This document shows positions 13,327 to 30,110 of a DNA stretch of 64,000 nt, in pieces. This DNA is from Hemibagrus wyckioides (taxonomy: Eukaryota > Chordata > Actinopteri > Siluriformes > Bagridae), in NCBI RefSeq assembly GCF_019097595.1, contig NC_080723.1, forward strand, positions 9,975,011-10,039,010. The letters are read 5' to 3'. Below the pieces are notes generated by a model. The model ran no database searches. It worked only from the letters and a program-made list of their open reading frames with translations, and was not told where the DNA came from. Each line of letters begins with the position of its first letter. The stretch's first letter is position 1. Position numbers and translations under genes: made by a program.

Positions 13327-13646
13327 GGGCATTCAGAAAGTATTCCCCCTTAGACCCCCTTCACTTTTTTCAATTTTGTTAGGTTGTAGCCGGATACTAC
13401 AATCGCCAAATTAATTTTTTCCCGTCATTAATCTACACTCAGTATCCCATAATGTGAAAAGAAAATTCTAGAAATGTTTGTAAATTTATTAAAAAGAAAA
13501 TCACATCACAAATTAACTCAGGTGCCTCCCATTTCTCTTGACTGTTGCTGAGATGTTTCTACATGTTGATTGGAGTTCACCTGTGGTAAATTGATTGGAC
13601 ATAACAAAACTGAAGAAAGTGAGGGGGTCTGAATACTTTTTGAATT
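13327..13646. mobile_element. Short Tc1-derived element with both ends
   Basis: Left end gcattcagaaagtattccc...gaccccctt, right end gagggggtctgaatacttt, inverted relative to each other. The interior (ccataatgtgaaaagaaaa, aaatttattaaaaagaaaa) matches the terminal regions of salmonid-type Tc1 elements. It is about 320 bp with no transposase: an internally deleted, MITE-like copy. Confidence 0.75.
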
Positions 13647-14074
13647 TTGTTCACGAGATGTTCTCCATGAACGTTGGTGATGGTGATGAACGCAAAGACA
13701 CAACAGAATCAAGTAGTTCTGAAACCCGAGAATTTCAGTAACCTCCTCAGTCACCAGATCTGAATGGACACCAATGATGGGATGCGACCATGTCAACAAG
13801 GACCAGGATCTTAAAGCTTCCGAGCTTTCTGTGTCATTTAGACTTGAGGCTTGGGTAACGTGAGCTCCTAACTTTAATCTTTCTAATAAATTGGCCACGT
13901 CTGTAGTGTGAGATTCCGCTAATTAACATTAACGCATCATTTCATAACCCACCTTTACAGAAGGTACCAATAATTCTGAAGCTGCTTATAAACATTAGAC
14001 TGCAATGTCATGTTTGTGATGGAGCTATGACGTGTTTGAGTGTAGTTTTAAAAGCTGTAATCAGGGCACAGTGG

Positions 14075-18754
<4,680 letters not shown>

Positions 18755-19458
18755 GACCTCTGTGGATTGAGCTAAAAAAACTACAAAACATATAACACGC
18801 ACCACCCTACATATTAGTACACTCAATGCTACATGTGTCCAGAATTATATCATACAATATCATATATCATACTGACTCACAGCTGTATAACACAATCCTT
18901 GTGTCACGATTCACACTGTTCAATAATCCTGGCTTTTTATAATCCGACATTTCACACTGTACATTCCTAAACCCTGGATTAACCCTCTTCTTATGTGCAT
19001 ACAACCATGATACACAGCTTTTGAATCAGAGAGAAGGAAAGGTTAATATTAAACAATTTTCTCCTCCTGAGACATCCAATGACAAGGATACAAGAACAAA
19101 AGACTTTTCTGGCCATAACTGTATAAATAACCTTATCTCCTCTCCGTTCCGATTGATGCGTTTTCTGTCACAATTAGACATTATTGACATATAAGGTGCA
19201 TAAGCATCAAGATTATTGTAACACAACATCATTTCACACTGCATCCGTTTGGCACCACAATGTGTGGTTAACACTGAAAAAGCATCAGAGCAGGGTTTCA
19301 TAACCCCGCTTCTACATTTACAAGTGTGAAACCTTCTACAAGTCTGAAACTAGGTCCTCTACCTGGGGTTAAATGCAGTGTGAAAAAGTTTGTGGACACC
19401 AGAGCATCACACCCATATACACTGTTACCAATAATGCTTTCAAATGAATATATCCACA

Positions 19459-21360
19459 TTCTCAATTCAATTTTATTTGTATAGCACTTTTAACAATGGA
19501 CATTGTCTCAAAGCAGCTTTAAAGAACATAAAAAACATGGTTCAAGATTAATATTAGACAAAAACATCAAGATTAATAAAAGACATATATTTACATTTAT
19601 TTATATTTATCCCTATTGAGCAAGTCGGAGGTGACTGTGGCTAGGAAAAACTTTCCTTAGATGGTAAGAGGAAGAACCCTTGAGAGGAAGGAAACCTCGT
19701 CCTCATTTAGGTGACACCTGAGAGTGTGATTATAAATCATTATACACACCAGAGAGTGTGATTATAAATCATTATACACACCAGAGAGTGTGATTATAAA
19801 TCATTATACACACCAGAGAGTGTGATTATAAATATCGGAGAGTGTGATTATAAACACCTGAGACTGTGATTATAAATACTGGAGAGTGTGATTATAAATC
19901 ATTATAAATGCCGGAGAGTGTGATTATAAATCATTATACAGACCGGAGGGTGTGATTATAAATATCGGAGAGTGTGATTATAAATCATTATAAATGCTGG
20001 AGAGTGTGATTATAAATCATTATAAATGCTGGAGAGTGTGATTATAAATCATTATAAATGCCGGAGAGTGTGATTATAAATCATTATAAATACCGGAGAG
20101 TGTGATTATAAATCATTATACAGACCGGAGGGTGTGATTATAAATATCGGAGAGTGTGATTATAAATCATTATAAATACCGGAGAGTGTGATTATAAATC
20201 ATTATAAATACCGGAGAGTGTGATTATAAATCATTATACAGACCGGAGGGTGTGATTATAAATATCGGAGAGTGTGATTATAAATCATTATAAATACTGG
20301 AGAGTGTGATTATAAATCATTATAAATACCGGAGAGTGTGATTATAAATCATTATAAATATCGGAGAGTGTGATTATAAATCATTATAAATACTGGAGAG
20401 TGTGATTATAAATCATTATAAATACCGGAGAGTGTGATTATAAATCATTATAAATATCGGAGAGTGTGATTATAAATCATTATAAATGCCAGAGAGTGTG
20501 ATTATAAATCATTATACAGACCGGAGAGTGTGATTATAAATCATTATAAATACCGGAGAGTGTGATTATAAATCATTATAAATGCCGGAGAGTGTGATTA
20601 TAAATCATTATACAGACCGGAGGGTGTCATTATAAACACTGGAGAGTGTGATCATAAATCATTATAAACATCGGAGAGTGTGATTATAAAGCTTTATAAA
20701 TACCAGAGTGTGATTATAAATCATTATAAACACCGGAGTGTGATTATAAACACCGGAGAGTGTGATTATAAATCATTATACAGACCGGAGGGTGTGATTA
20801 TAAATATCGGAGAGTGTGATCATAAATCATTATAAACACCGGAGAGTGTGATTATAAATCATTATAAATACCGGAGGGTGTGATTATAAATCATTATAAA
20901 TACCGGAGAGTGTGATTATAAATCATTATAAACACCGGAGAGTGTGATTATAAATCATTATAAACACTGGAGAGTGTGATTATAAATCATTATAAACACT
21001 GGAGAGTGTGATTATAAATCATTATAAACACTGGAGAGTGTGATTATAAATCATTATAAACACTGGAGAGTGTGATTATAAATCATTATAAACACTGGAG
21101 AGTGTGATTATAAATCATTATAAACACTGGAGAGTGTGATTATAAATCATTATAAACACTGGAGAGTGTGATTATGAATAATGTCCTTTCTACAGTCATA
21201 TACAGTCAGTTGGAGTTGTTTAACCAGGAGCTCCTGTGCAACTCATAAATTAGCTCAACATCTGAGTTTATTATAGATTCAACACCAACTCCTCATGCCC
21301 AAGCCTTCAAATGCTCAATGATGGAGATACAGTGTATGTACAATGTTATTTTCTGTATTG
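19459..21360 (+). repeat. Dispersed fish repeat (family E) split by a minisatellite
   Basis: Left part 19459-19718: caattttatttgtatagcac, caatggacattgtctcaaag, ggaaaaactttcc, gaggaaggaaacctcgtcct. Right part 21176-21360: aatgtcctttctacagtcat, accaggagctcctgtgcaac. A second copy at 56862-57225 has both parts joined with almost nothing between. It lies in hmg20a intron 1. Confidence 0.85.
19719..21175 (+). repeat. Minisatellite, 32-bp unit, about 49 copies
   Basis: The unit is of the form ggagagtgtgattataaatc + attataaacact (32 bp). Shorter 22-bp variants lack the cattataaa block. A higher-order motif recurs (a unit ending tacagaccggaggg, then a short unit ending atatcgg) near 19930, 20115, 20235 and 20770. 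The last eight or so units (about 20930-21175) are nearly identical. Confidence 0.97.
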
Positions 21361-21789
21361 ATTAGGAGGCTGTTGTCCTCCAAGTCCACATTCTCCTGGA
21401 GAATGAAGTTGGGTGAATAAGGAGTGTGTGTGTGTGTGTGTGTGTGTGTTTAAATTTGCATAAACCTCCATCCATCATGAGCAAAAGTAGGTTCTAGAAA
21501 CTTAAAAAGTAAACGTTAGACACCAGCCATGTCTTGAAGGATGAGTACAGAGTGTGTATGAAGGCTTAGGGCTGAGGTTAAAACGTTATATTCTCCTTTT
21601 TATTATATTTTTGTAAGCATTTAAACACTGTACCTAATGACTAATGAATCTCACACGGTCATCAAATTGATTTGTTCAGCCCTCCTAAAGAAGTGTACAA
21701 GGTTTAATTTTTCAGTGCTGTAACCTCCTGCAGTTCAGAATTTCACGACAAAACACTGACATTAACCTCACAATACAAAGCACATCAAA

Positions 21790-22490
21790 ATCCCTTCCCG
21801 GTGGTGTCCCAAACGCTCCCATATTACCTATATAAGCACACTATACACGCAATTAACAAGAAGCGTATGCACCCTACGTAGTGCACTCGACACTCATAAG
21901 AAGCCAATTGGAATCGAACCGGTAAAGTTAGCGTGTCGTGTTAGCCAAACACCTAGCAGGATCACACAACCTCATCGGTAAAATATGAATAATTTGGTGT
22001 TTACGATCGCACAGTGCAACACAGAGCAACTTCGGGTTTAGGTAAAAGTTCATACTGACCTGTAATTTGATCTAAAACGAATGATTCAGGATAAATTCTG
22101 TACAAGGGAAATAGCACTAACCAAAACAATACAAATAACCAGGGGGGTTACGTCATCATTTCGCGACAGGCATGCAAAACGAGCGGTGTTCCGGTCCGGT
22201 GGGATTCATTCATGTTTTAAAAGACACGTGTTACTATTTATGTTACAAAAAGTATTATGTTTTATATCGCATTTTTAAAAACAATTCAAGCCATAAGTAC
22301 TGTTAAAAGCCTGTAATTACCGAATTAAAAAGATATAAACGTTCTTCAGTATGGATAACTACTTTACCTAGCGGAGGGATTTCTAGAGACCGCGCGATTC
22401 GGTCACGTCCTCTCGGGGACACTGTGTACTGAGTGAATAAACTACCGACTCTTGAGCGCCGCCATGTGGCAGAGACGCTCCCGTGTTTTG
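21790..22490 (-). promoter_or_regulatory. hmg20a: CpG-rich probable hmg20a promoter and 5' non-coding exon
   Basis: CpGs are frequent here compared with the AT-rich flanks. On the minus strand ATGGCGGC at 22465-22458 is a YY1 core, a motif common just downstream of vertebrate start sites. A good splice donor ctag|gtaaagt follows at 22368/22367, giving a possible non-coding exon from about 22460 to 22368. A second donor, ttacag|gtcagt at 22060/22059, could end an alternative first exon. No TATA box is evident. The exon calls are inference. Confidence 0.5.
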
Positions 22491-22800
22491 AGCTGAATTT
22501 CAGATGTGCTTATGTGTGAGAAATATCCTAGGCGTAATATTATGTACTTATAAATAACTGTATCCTAAATAATACCACACACAGTATCATGCAGTTGTGT
22601 ATGCAGTATGTCATAACTATCATTTGCTGTGCTACATGTGGACACCAAAATTGTGCACTGAATTCCTTTAAACTGCTTTTTTTGTGCTGAAATATTATAT
22701 ATTTTCATAATTATGCTACCTTTACACAAAACCGGGGGAGACAGGTGATCCAGTGACATGACAAAGTTGAGACGGTTGAACTTCATGCAACAATGGAGCG

Positions 22801-23917
22801 AAGTTGATGTGTTAGAAGCAGGAAAAATGGGCAAGCGTAAGGATTTGAGCGAGTTTGACAAGGGCCAAATTGTGATGGCTAGACCACTGGATCAGGGCAT
22901 CTCCAAAACTGCAGCTCTTGTGGGGTGTTCCCGGTCTGCAGTGGTCAAAGTGGTCCAAGGAAGGAACAGTGGTGAACCAGTGACAGGGTCATTGGGCGGC
23001 TGAGGCTCATTGATGCACGTGGGGAGTGAAGGCTGGCCCGTGTGGTCTGATCCAACAGATGAGCTACTGTTGCTCAGATTGCTGAAGTTAATGCTGGTTC
23101 TGATAGAAAGGTGTCAGAACACACAGTGCATCACAGTTTGTTGCGTATGGGGCTGCATACGCAATTCAGTCAGTACGCCCATGCAGTCAGTAGGCACCAG
23201 TCAGTATGCCCATGCTGACCCCTGTGCACCACTGAAAGCACCAAGAATGGGCACAGGAACATCAGAACTGGACCATGGAGCAATGGAAGAAGGTGGCCTG
23301 GTCTTATGAATCACGTTTTCTTTTACATCACATAGATGGCAGTGTGCTTGTGTGTTGCTTGCCAGGGGAACACATGGCACCAGGATGCACTATGGAAGGA
23401 AGGCAAGCCAGCAGAGACAGTGTCATGCTTTGGACAATGTTCTGCTCCTTGGGTCCTGCCATCCATGTGGATGTTACTTTGACACCTACCACCTACCTAA
23501 GCATTGTTGCAGACCATGTACACTCTGTCATGGAAACGGTATTCCCTGATGCCTGTGGCCTCTTTCAGCAGGATAATGAGCCATGCCACTAAGCAAAAAT
23601 GGATCAAAATGGTTCAGGAATGGTTTGATGAGCACAACAATAAGTTTGAGGTGTTGACTTGGCCTCCAAATTCCTCAGATCTCAATCCAATCAAGCATCT
23701 GTGGGATGTGCTGGAAGTCCAATCCATGGAGGCCTCACCTCGCAACTTACAGGACTTAAAGGATCTGCTGCTAACATCTTGGTGCCAGATACCACAGCAC
23801 ACAGTACAGGGATCTAGTGGAGTCCATGCCTCGATGGGTCAGGGCTGTTTTGGCAGCAAAATGAGGACCATCACAAAATTAAACAGGTGGTCGTAATATT
23901 ATGCCTGATCGGTGTAA
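22801..23917 (+). pseudogene. Tc1 family A copy, broken transposase
   Basis: Protein blocks in order: [20 protein letters not shown] (N-terminal helix-turn-helix), a disrupted middle, WSYESRF, FQQDNEPCH and SSDLNPIKHLWDVL. The 3' terminal repeat ends gcctgatcggtg followed by TA at about 23916. The 5' end is missing: similarity to the copy at 45.6 kb begins at about 22801. Compared with that copy there is an 11-bp deletion after gtggtca near 22945, and later frame breaks. Two of the three catalytic acidic positions are changed (D to Y, E to K), so it is inactive. Confidence 0.88.
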
Positions 23918-24713
23918 TAGTTAATACTAATATAAATACTAGAATAATATAACGTTTTCTCCTGACTCAATCTGCCGCAATCAGCTAAGGAGCCTTTGTT
24001 GTACCCTATACATTTCTTAATAGCCTTAATAATTGTCATTTAGAGCTATAGGATTAAGCTAACTGTCTAAACGCTCTAATCAGCCTCGCGCTTTTTCCAA
24101 ATTGAATTGTTCAACTGAACAGAAACACTATGGCTTTTTATTTTACACTAATGATCTCAGTCATTATTGAGTGATTATTAATCACAAGCCTGTTATTCAG
24201 ATTGAACACGCAGTATGCAGCAATCCTGAGTCCGTGTCGGTGACTGGATTCAAATGAGCACATTATTTTATAATCAATGCAAAATTTGAATGGGAGCCGA
24301 TCTAGTGTGGATAAAATAGGAGTAATATGGCGAAACTTTCTGGCTCTAGAAAGGGCTGCTCCAAGGAGACTAACCTAGATTATCAAAACATATATTATTT
24401 ATATTATGTTATAATTATTCTTAGCTTATTAGATGAATAAATGGTCTACTATAGTAACCTTTAGATGCAGTAGTTATATGTAACATAACTATATATTTAT
24501 CAAATTCTAAGTATCTTCATGGCACTATTCTATCCAACAATCCTTAACACAGACAGGAAGACAGACAGGTAGACAGACAGATATAAAGATGCCCTACAGA
24601 CAGACAGACAGACAGACAGACAGGGCTTTAGCTGAGGTGGATGTGAGGTTTAAAAAACCAGGCTTAAGCTTCATTATGCCAGCATGTCTTCCTCTGAGTA
24701 TCGGTACTCTGAG
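23918..24713. other. Non-coding stretch with (GACA)n
   Basis: Nothing recognised except a degenerate/perfect (ACAG)n run at about 24550-24623. Confidence 0.4.
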
Positions 24714-24715
24714 TA

Positions 24716-25264
<549 letters not shown>

Positions 25265-25304
25265 TGTGCTTTGTGATAACTATGTGGCAACAGATTGGGT
25301 GTGA

Positions 25305-25342
25305 TATTTAGCTGTCCACATACATTCGGCCATGTAGTGTAT
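25305..25342. mobile_element. Solo Tc1 family C terminal fragment
   Basis: ctgtccacatacattcggcc followed by atgtagtgtat resembles the right end of the family C elements (compare 31.19 kb, catacatttggccatatagt). Only about 35 bp remain. Confidence 0.5.
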
Positions 25343-26155
25343 GCATACACATGCCAGGGAAATATCTGCACATGTATGTGAGGGGCCTCACGTTTACTAG
25401 CAGAGCATTTCAGCATAATTACTTTCTTCCTTCATTATGAAAGAGATGAGAGAAAAGAGCCAAGGGGTGGAAGGGGAAGGAGTAGGTGAACTGAGCGCTT
25501 TAATTAATTCATGTGGTCTGAGGGAACACTTTTATGATATCCCCAGAAACAATATCTCAGCCTCGTAGAGAGCAGCAAAGCTTCCATTCTTTAGCAACTA
25601 ATAAAGGATAATGCATGTCTCACTGGACACACTACTCTTTTAAGCAAATGCAAGTTCATTTCATCGTTAGACATTTTGTAAACAGAGGACATGATTTTTA
25701 AAAAATATTTATTACACATTCGTACATTTGCATATGACTTATGTTTTAGTAAGTTCAGTTTTTAACCAAACAAAAGACCCAAAATATATCTCAGAATAGT
25801 TGTGCATCGCAAATTACAGTTATTTCCTGTTTTATTTCAATCCTAATCACACATCCTTACTGTATGTAACAGAGCCACATACCACAAGCAGCCATAACAA
25901 TCAATTCCAAATGAAAAGGAAGAAAGCTGCTGATAGTGTGAAAGGAGGTTTAAATGTGCGGTGAAGTAAAAAGTTTTCAGTAGCCACTGGGAAACATCTT
26001 CTCTATCTTAATAATGTAGTCAGGAATCCAACCTTCACCTTCACAAGATCATTTTCTTCTCTAGTGAAAACGTTGGACATTCATAGTTGATGAGCTGCAT
26101 TCTTTGGCCTCTTCCCAGCCAACTACTTTCTATTTAATTTATTCTGAAGCTCTGT
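25343..26155. other. Non-coding stretch
   Basis: AT-rich; no gene or clear repeat was recognised. Confidence 0.4.
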
Positions 26156-26800
26156 TTAGGTGTAAACACAATACACTGAATAGACACCTTGTGCTACCTG
26201 TGACCTCTTGAGGCATGGTGTGAGTGTGTGTGTGATATCTGGCACCAAGACATTAGCAGCAGAGCCTTTAAATCCTACGAGTTGAGAGGTGGAGACTCCA
26301 TGGATCGGGCTTGTTTGTCCAGAACATCCCACAGACTCTCCATCAGACTGAGATCTGGAGAATTTGAAGGCCAAATCAACACCTTGAACTCTTTGTCATG
26401 TTCTTCAAGCCGTTCCTGAACAATATCTGCAGTGTGGCAGGGATATGGTTGCTTTGAAGGTCTGCAACAATGTTTAGGTAGGTGTAGGTGTCAGAGAAAC
26501 ATTCACATGAATGCATGACTTAAGGTTTCCAAGCAGAACATTTTCCAGAGCTTCACATTGCCTTCAGCACCTTGCCTTCTTCCCCCCATGATGTGAAAGA
26601 AAATGTGATTGATCCGACCAGCCCACCTTCTTCCACTGCTCCATGGTTCATGGTTTGTTGGGTCATCATGTATTGCCAGAACAGCTTCAGTGTTCCTTGG
26701 TGGAGTTGAGAAGGTTCTGGAACAATACTGGAACACCATTCTTCCAAAAGATATTGCCTCAGTATGCAGAAATGCTGTGTTGGCTGAAAGTCCTTGATGT
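26156..26800 (-). pseudogene. Tc1 transposase remnant related to family A
   Basis: Minus-strand frame around 26390-26200: WPSNSPDLSLMESLWDVLDK, then RSMESPPLNS, a stop, and LKALLLMSWCQI. It corresponds to the C-terminus of family A. Further 3' on the minus strand, 26750-26500 matches the middle of the transposase. Several frame breaks and stops are present. Confidence 0.75.
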
Positions 26801-26804
26801 TTTA

Positions 26805-26960
26805 ATGGTGTGGCTCATTGCTTAAGGTTCTGATCCAGTGATCATATATTTGTCACTTCAAATCCCAGGCCTTCCAGAGAACCCCCAAGACTGCTGTCAC
26901 ACTCAATGATGTTTTTTTTCCCCCCACATCTCACATGCAACCCTCAGGGAAGCAACTACA
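26805..26960 (+). repeat. tRNA-derived SINE head fragment
   Basis: gtggctcattgcttaaggtt followed about 40 bp later by cacttcaaatcccaggcc resembles A- and B-box tRNA-like promoters of the SINE at 47.8 kb. The 3' part is lost or diverged. Confidence 0.5.
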
Positions 26961-27134
26961 AGGCGGGTGGAATGCAGTCACTTTAAAAAATTCCATCGCC
27001 AGCATTTCGTTCGTTACAGCAGGGCGCTCCCAAAAGTAAAATAAAAAGTTCAACTTTTAATAAAAGTGCCAAATGACGTCACTTTAATCTCTCACCCAGG
27101 TGAAACATGGAGAACAGAACCAATGAAACAAGAA

Positions 27135-27276
27135 TATTGGGGGCGCCGTATCATGGCTGACCCTGCGCTCTGACCCCAACCTCCAAGGATGGGATATGCG
27201 AAGAAAGAATTTCACTGTGCTGTAATGTATATGTGACAAATAAAGGCTGTTTCGTTTCGTTTCGTATTACATTGTA
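27135..27276 (+). repeat. SINE family S1, 5'-truncated, (TTCGT)n tail
   Basis: ggctgaccctgcgctctgac, gatatgcgaagaaagaattt, gtgacaaataaaggctg, then ttcgtttcgtttcgt. The same family appears at 49308-49495 and complete in reverse at 58678-58925. Confidence 0.75.
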
Positions 27277-27286
27277 TTTACATTGC

Positions 27287-27765
27287 ACACTATATGGCCA
27301 AAAGTATGTGGATACCTGATCGTCATCCTTATATGTGGTTCTTCCTACATTGTAACTGTTGCCACAAGTTAGAAGCACACTGTATAGTGTGTAATTGTAT
27401 TCAGTTCACTCTAACACTGTTCCAGCATGACGATGCCCCTGTGCACAAAACAGCTCCATGAAGACATGGTGTGGAGGTTAAGGTTGGAGTGAAAGAACTC
27501 CAGAGTCTGACTCAACCCTACTGAACACCGACTGCACCCCAGACTTCCTCACCCTTACACAATCAGTGTCTGATCTCACTAATGCTCTTGTAGCTGATTG
27601 ATAACAAATCCATACAACATCTAGTGGAAAGCCTTCCAGAAAAGTGGAGTACATTATAAAAGCAAAAGGGAGAATAAATCTGGAATGAGACGTTCACCAA
27701 TATACTGTGTATATAAATGTGATCATCGGGTGTCCGCATACTTTTGGCTTTATATAGTATAGCAT
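27287..27765 (+). mobile_element. Tc1 family C deletion derivative, both ends
   Basis: Left end cactatatggccaaaagtat, right end gcatacttttggctttatat. The interior retains the C-terminal transposase region (ttccagcatgacgatgcccc reads FQHDDAP, a catalytic Asp block, and ...catctagtggaaagcc) with many stops. It sits about 11 bp after the S1 SINE tail. Confidence 0.8.
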
Positions 27766-28024
27766 AAACTGCTGAAATACAGTATTCAGTAATAAACCAA
27801 GCCATATAATAATGATATTTGACTGGCATCAGCAGAAAGCAGATCTATTTACTCAGCTCTGAACTCACAAAACTTACAAATTCACACTGGATTTGTTGTA
27901 TTAAAAAAATCTGTTAGTTTTTTTTTGGACATTTATTGCTTTCACACTCGCAGGCCAGGTGATCAAACCAGCGCTTTCCTAAGAATAATCCTTATTAGTC
28001 ACTCGCTCAGCTATATTATGTGTA

Positions 28025-28085
28025 CACAAATATTAATAAGCGTCTGCTAAAGTGTAAAGAATTTATATTATTGTAAATGTAAGAA
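28025..28085 (+). repeat. SINE family S2 3' fragment
   Basis: ataagcgtctgctaaagtgt followed by ttgtaaatgtaag is the familiar 3' end of a fish tRNA-SINE (ataagggcgtctgc... form). Only the tail remains. Confidence 0.5.
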
Positions 28086-29284
28086 CACTGCACACTCCAT
28101 TTTGTTGAGCATACATGGGGTACAAACTGAAGGGACTGAGAGAATGTTGGTGTGTGAAAGAGGAATAGATGTGAATTCTGTAAGTGTGAAAATAATCAGC
28201 ATGTGGCCCGTTATAGGCAAATAAATAAAAATATGCCCTCTGTGTGCACAGATACAACAACAACTGATCACACAAATGGCTCCTGATGTCATGAGGCATC
28301 CTTGCTATTGTGCTAACTAGCTTGTAATCAAAGGGATGATGAGTTGTGGTTTTTTTTTTTTCTGGTGCAAGAAAGGTTCCACTACCTTAAAATGTATTTT
28401 CTTTTTTTTTTTTCCCACCGTGTGCTGCCTCAGCTTCAGAATTCACCTGGCCTTGTGCTGACAAGGTCTGCCACAATATGATGAACTGGTTCTGTACTGA
28501 CTCCAGAATAAGTGTGTGTGTGTGTGTGTGTGTGAGACAGGGACTGCATAGCACGCTGAAGCGTTGCGCAGTCAGCTGCAGCGATCTGTTCAGCTTGAGC
28601 AGCACAAATTAATAACGGGAGTGATTTACTACCGAATAAAGAGCACCAAATAAATCCTGCTGAAACGAGACGAATAATTAAAGCAAAGGATATTTAGGAA
28701 CGCGAGAGAGGCAGACAGAGAGAGAGAGAATGAGAGAGAGAGAGAGAGAGAGAGAAACCAGGGCAATCCATCAAAGTCAGGAGCTCATTGCTGTAGATAC
28801 ATAAAAAGGGCAAATTTTAATGCTGTTTCTCTTACCTATTAGCACCCAATCTGAGCTCTATCCTGAACATCCAAAATTTAGATTTTGACTTCGCTATTTA
28901 TCCATATTAAACACACAGCTACGGTTCATCTAACAGGAAGGGACGGAATGAGTGAAAAAGAGAGAATTCTTGTTCTAAATCAAGGACTTGAGGCTGTGTG
29001 CAGTGTCTCTGCCCTCATCTAAACGACTTCACAGAATGTTTAGCAAGAAATGGAGTAGCACACAAAAGAGAACATTATTCACATCATTAGAAAGCGTCAT
29101 CATTAAGGCCACTTTCACGCTGACGGAATTTGATTTATTAATGTACAGCCTTGCTGAGTATATTGTTTTGGTTTGTTTCAGTAGGTGAACACTCAAACTC
29201 CAGATTCTCTGCAGGATGGGGTTTTAGATCTGTACTTGACAAGTGCATTTCAGTTCACGTGATAAATAAGAGATGGTGCACATT
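28086..29284. other. Non-coding stretch with (GT)n and (GA)n
   Basis: (GT)n at 28511-28534 and (GA)n at about 28705-28755. Short open frames have no recognised domains. Confidence 0.4.
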
Positions 29285-29575
29285 AAAGTTAGCTAGTCTG
29301 GTTGATGGTTTGTTGTTTGTTGGCTATGTGGAACTAAGGAACATATACACTAGCTGTATAAAATGGCTTCTGACCCGGAACGCTTGTTCGTGATTGGATG
29401 CACCTGCTGTCAGTCATTCGACAGGCATTCATTTCTAAGGGCCACCATAAATCCTGGGGGCGGAGCTTCATGAACATTGAGTTAAAAATTTTAGTTTCAT
29501 TCTAAAATTGAACCCCAGTTAACTGTTAGAGACATAATTTTGGACTAATCTTACCTAATGTACTTAGAAATTAAA
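29285..29575 (+). repeat. Copy 1 of a local direct duplication
   Basis: Anchors shared with 29620-30110: gattggatgcacctgctgtc versus gattggatccatccactgtc, cggagcttcatg, actgttagagac versus actgttagagag, ggactaatcttacctaa. The copies are diverged by substitutions and indels. Confidence 0.75.
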
Positions 29576-29619
29576 TTTGTGGTGGTGCAGAGAAATGATG
29601 TAACACTTGATCAATAAAG

Positions 29620-30110
29620 CAGTGATGTTGGTTGTTGGATCTGGGTTAAGGAATATTTACACCAGCTTTTAGAAACAACAACAAAAAGTACATACTTTAA
29701 TATTGTCAGTTAATGAAAAGTGGTTTCTGGCCCGAAACACTTGTTTGTGATTGGATCCATCCACTGTCAGTCTTTTTTAAAGGCAGTCAATTCTATGGAC
29801 CACTGTAGATCCTGAGGGCAGAGCTTCATGCACGTTTATGGCATTTTGAAGATGCTCTAAACCAGACTTACATCTTTATCTCATTTTATACAACTGAGGT
29901 TTAAGGACGTTGCTCAATAGCCCAGCAATGGCAACATGGTGGATTTGGGAGTCAAACTCACAACCTTCTGATTAGTAACAACACCTAAACCACTAAGCTA
30001 CCACATCCCTCCCGAAGTATGAACATGAATCCTCTTCACTGTTAGAGAGCTAAGCTTGGAAAGAGAAAAAAACAAAGACTAATCTTAGCTAAATGCATGT
30101 AAAACTTGAC
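29620..30110 (+). repeat. Copy 2 of the local direct duplication, SINE-interrupted
   Basis: Matches 29285-29575 but is interrupted at gcagagcttcatgcacg by about 175 bp of SINE (29843-30018). Homology resumes at cactgttagagagctaa and ends near gactaatcttagctaaatg. Confidence 0.7.
29843..30018 (-). repeat. SINE family S2, reverse copy
   Basis: On the minus strand: gtggtagcttagtggttt (A-box type), gttgtgagtttgactccc (B-box type), ttgagcaacgtccttaaacc, agatgtaagtctggtttaga and a 3' end near aaatgccataaacg. Typical tRNA-derived fish SINE structure. Confidence 0.8.

Larger units (their letters stand above)
11302..14074 (-). other. hmg20a downstream/3' UTR candidate region
   Basis: No coding sequence was recognised. 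It contains the purine tract (12120-12650), Tc1 pieces (13150-13262 and 13327-13646) and several minus-strand AATAAA signals, one within ccaataaac near 11660. Some of it is probably hmg20a 3' UTR, but the extent cannot be fixed from sequence. Confidence 0.35.

Noticed and set aside
21910..21949. Minus-strand ggttcgattcc with an A-box-like tggctaacacg, a possible tRNA or SINE head
   Set aside because: The B box is perfect but the A-to-B spacing is too short, there is no cloverleaf, and no SINE body follows.
22455..22498. Plus-strand gccgccatgtgg as a Kozak start of a divergent gene
   Set aside because: The frame closes after ten codons; the same bases fit a YY1 motif on the minus strand better.
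29843..30018. A functional tRNA gene
   Set aside because: The tRNA-like boxes are part of a SINE with its characteristic 3' part; no complete cloverleaf.
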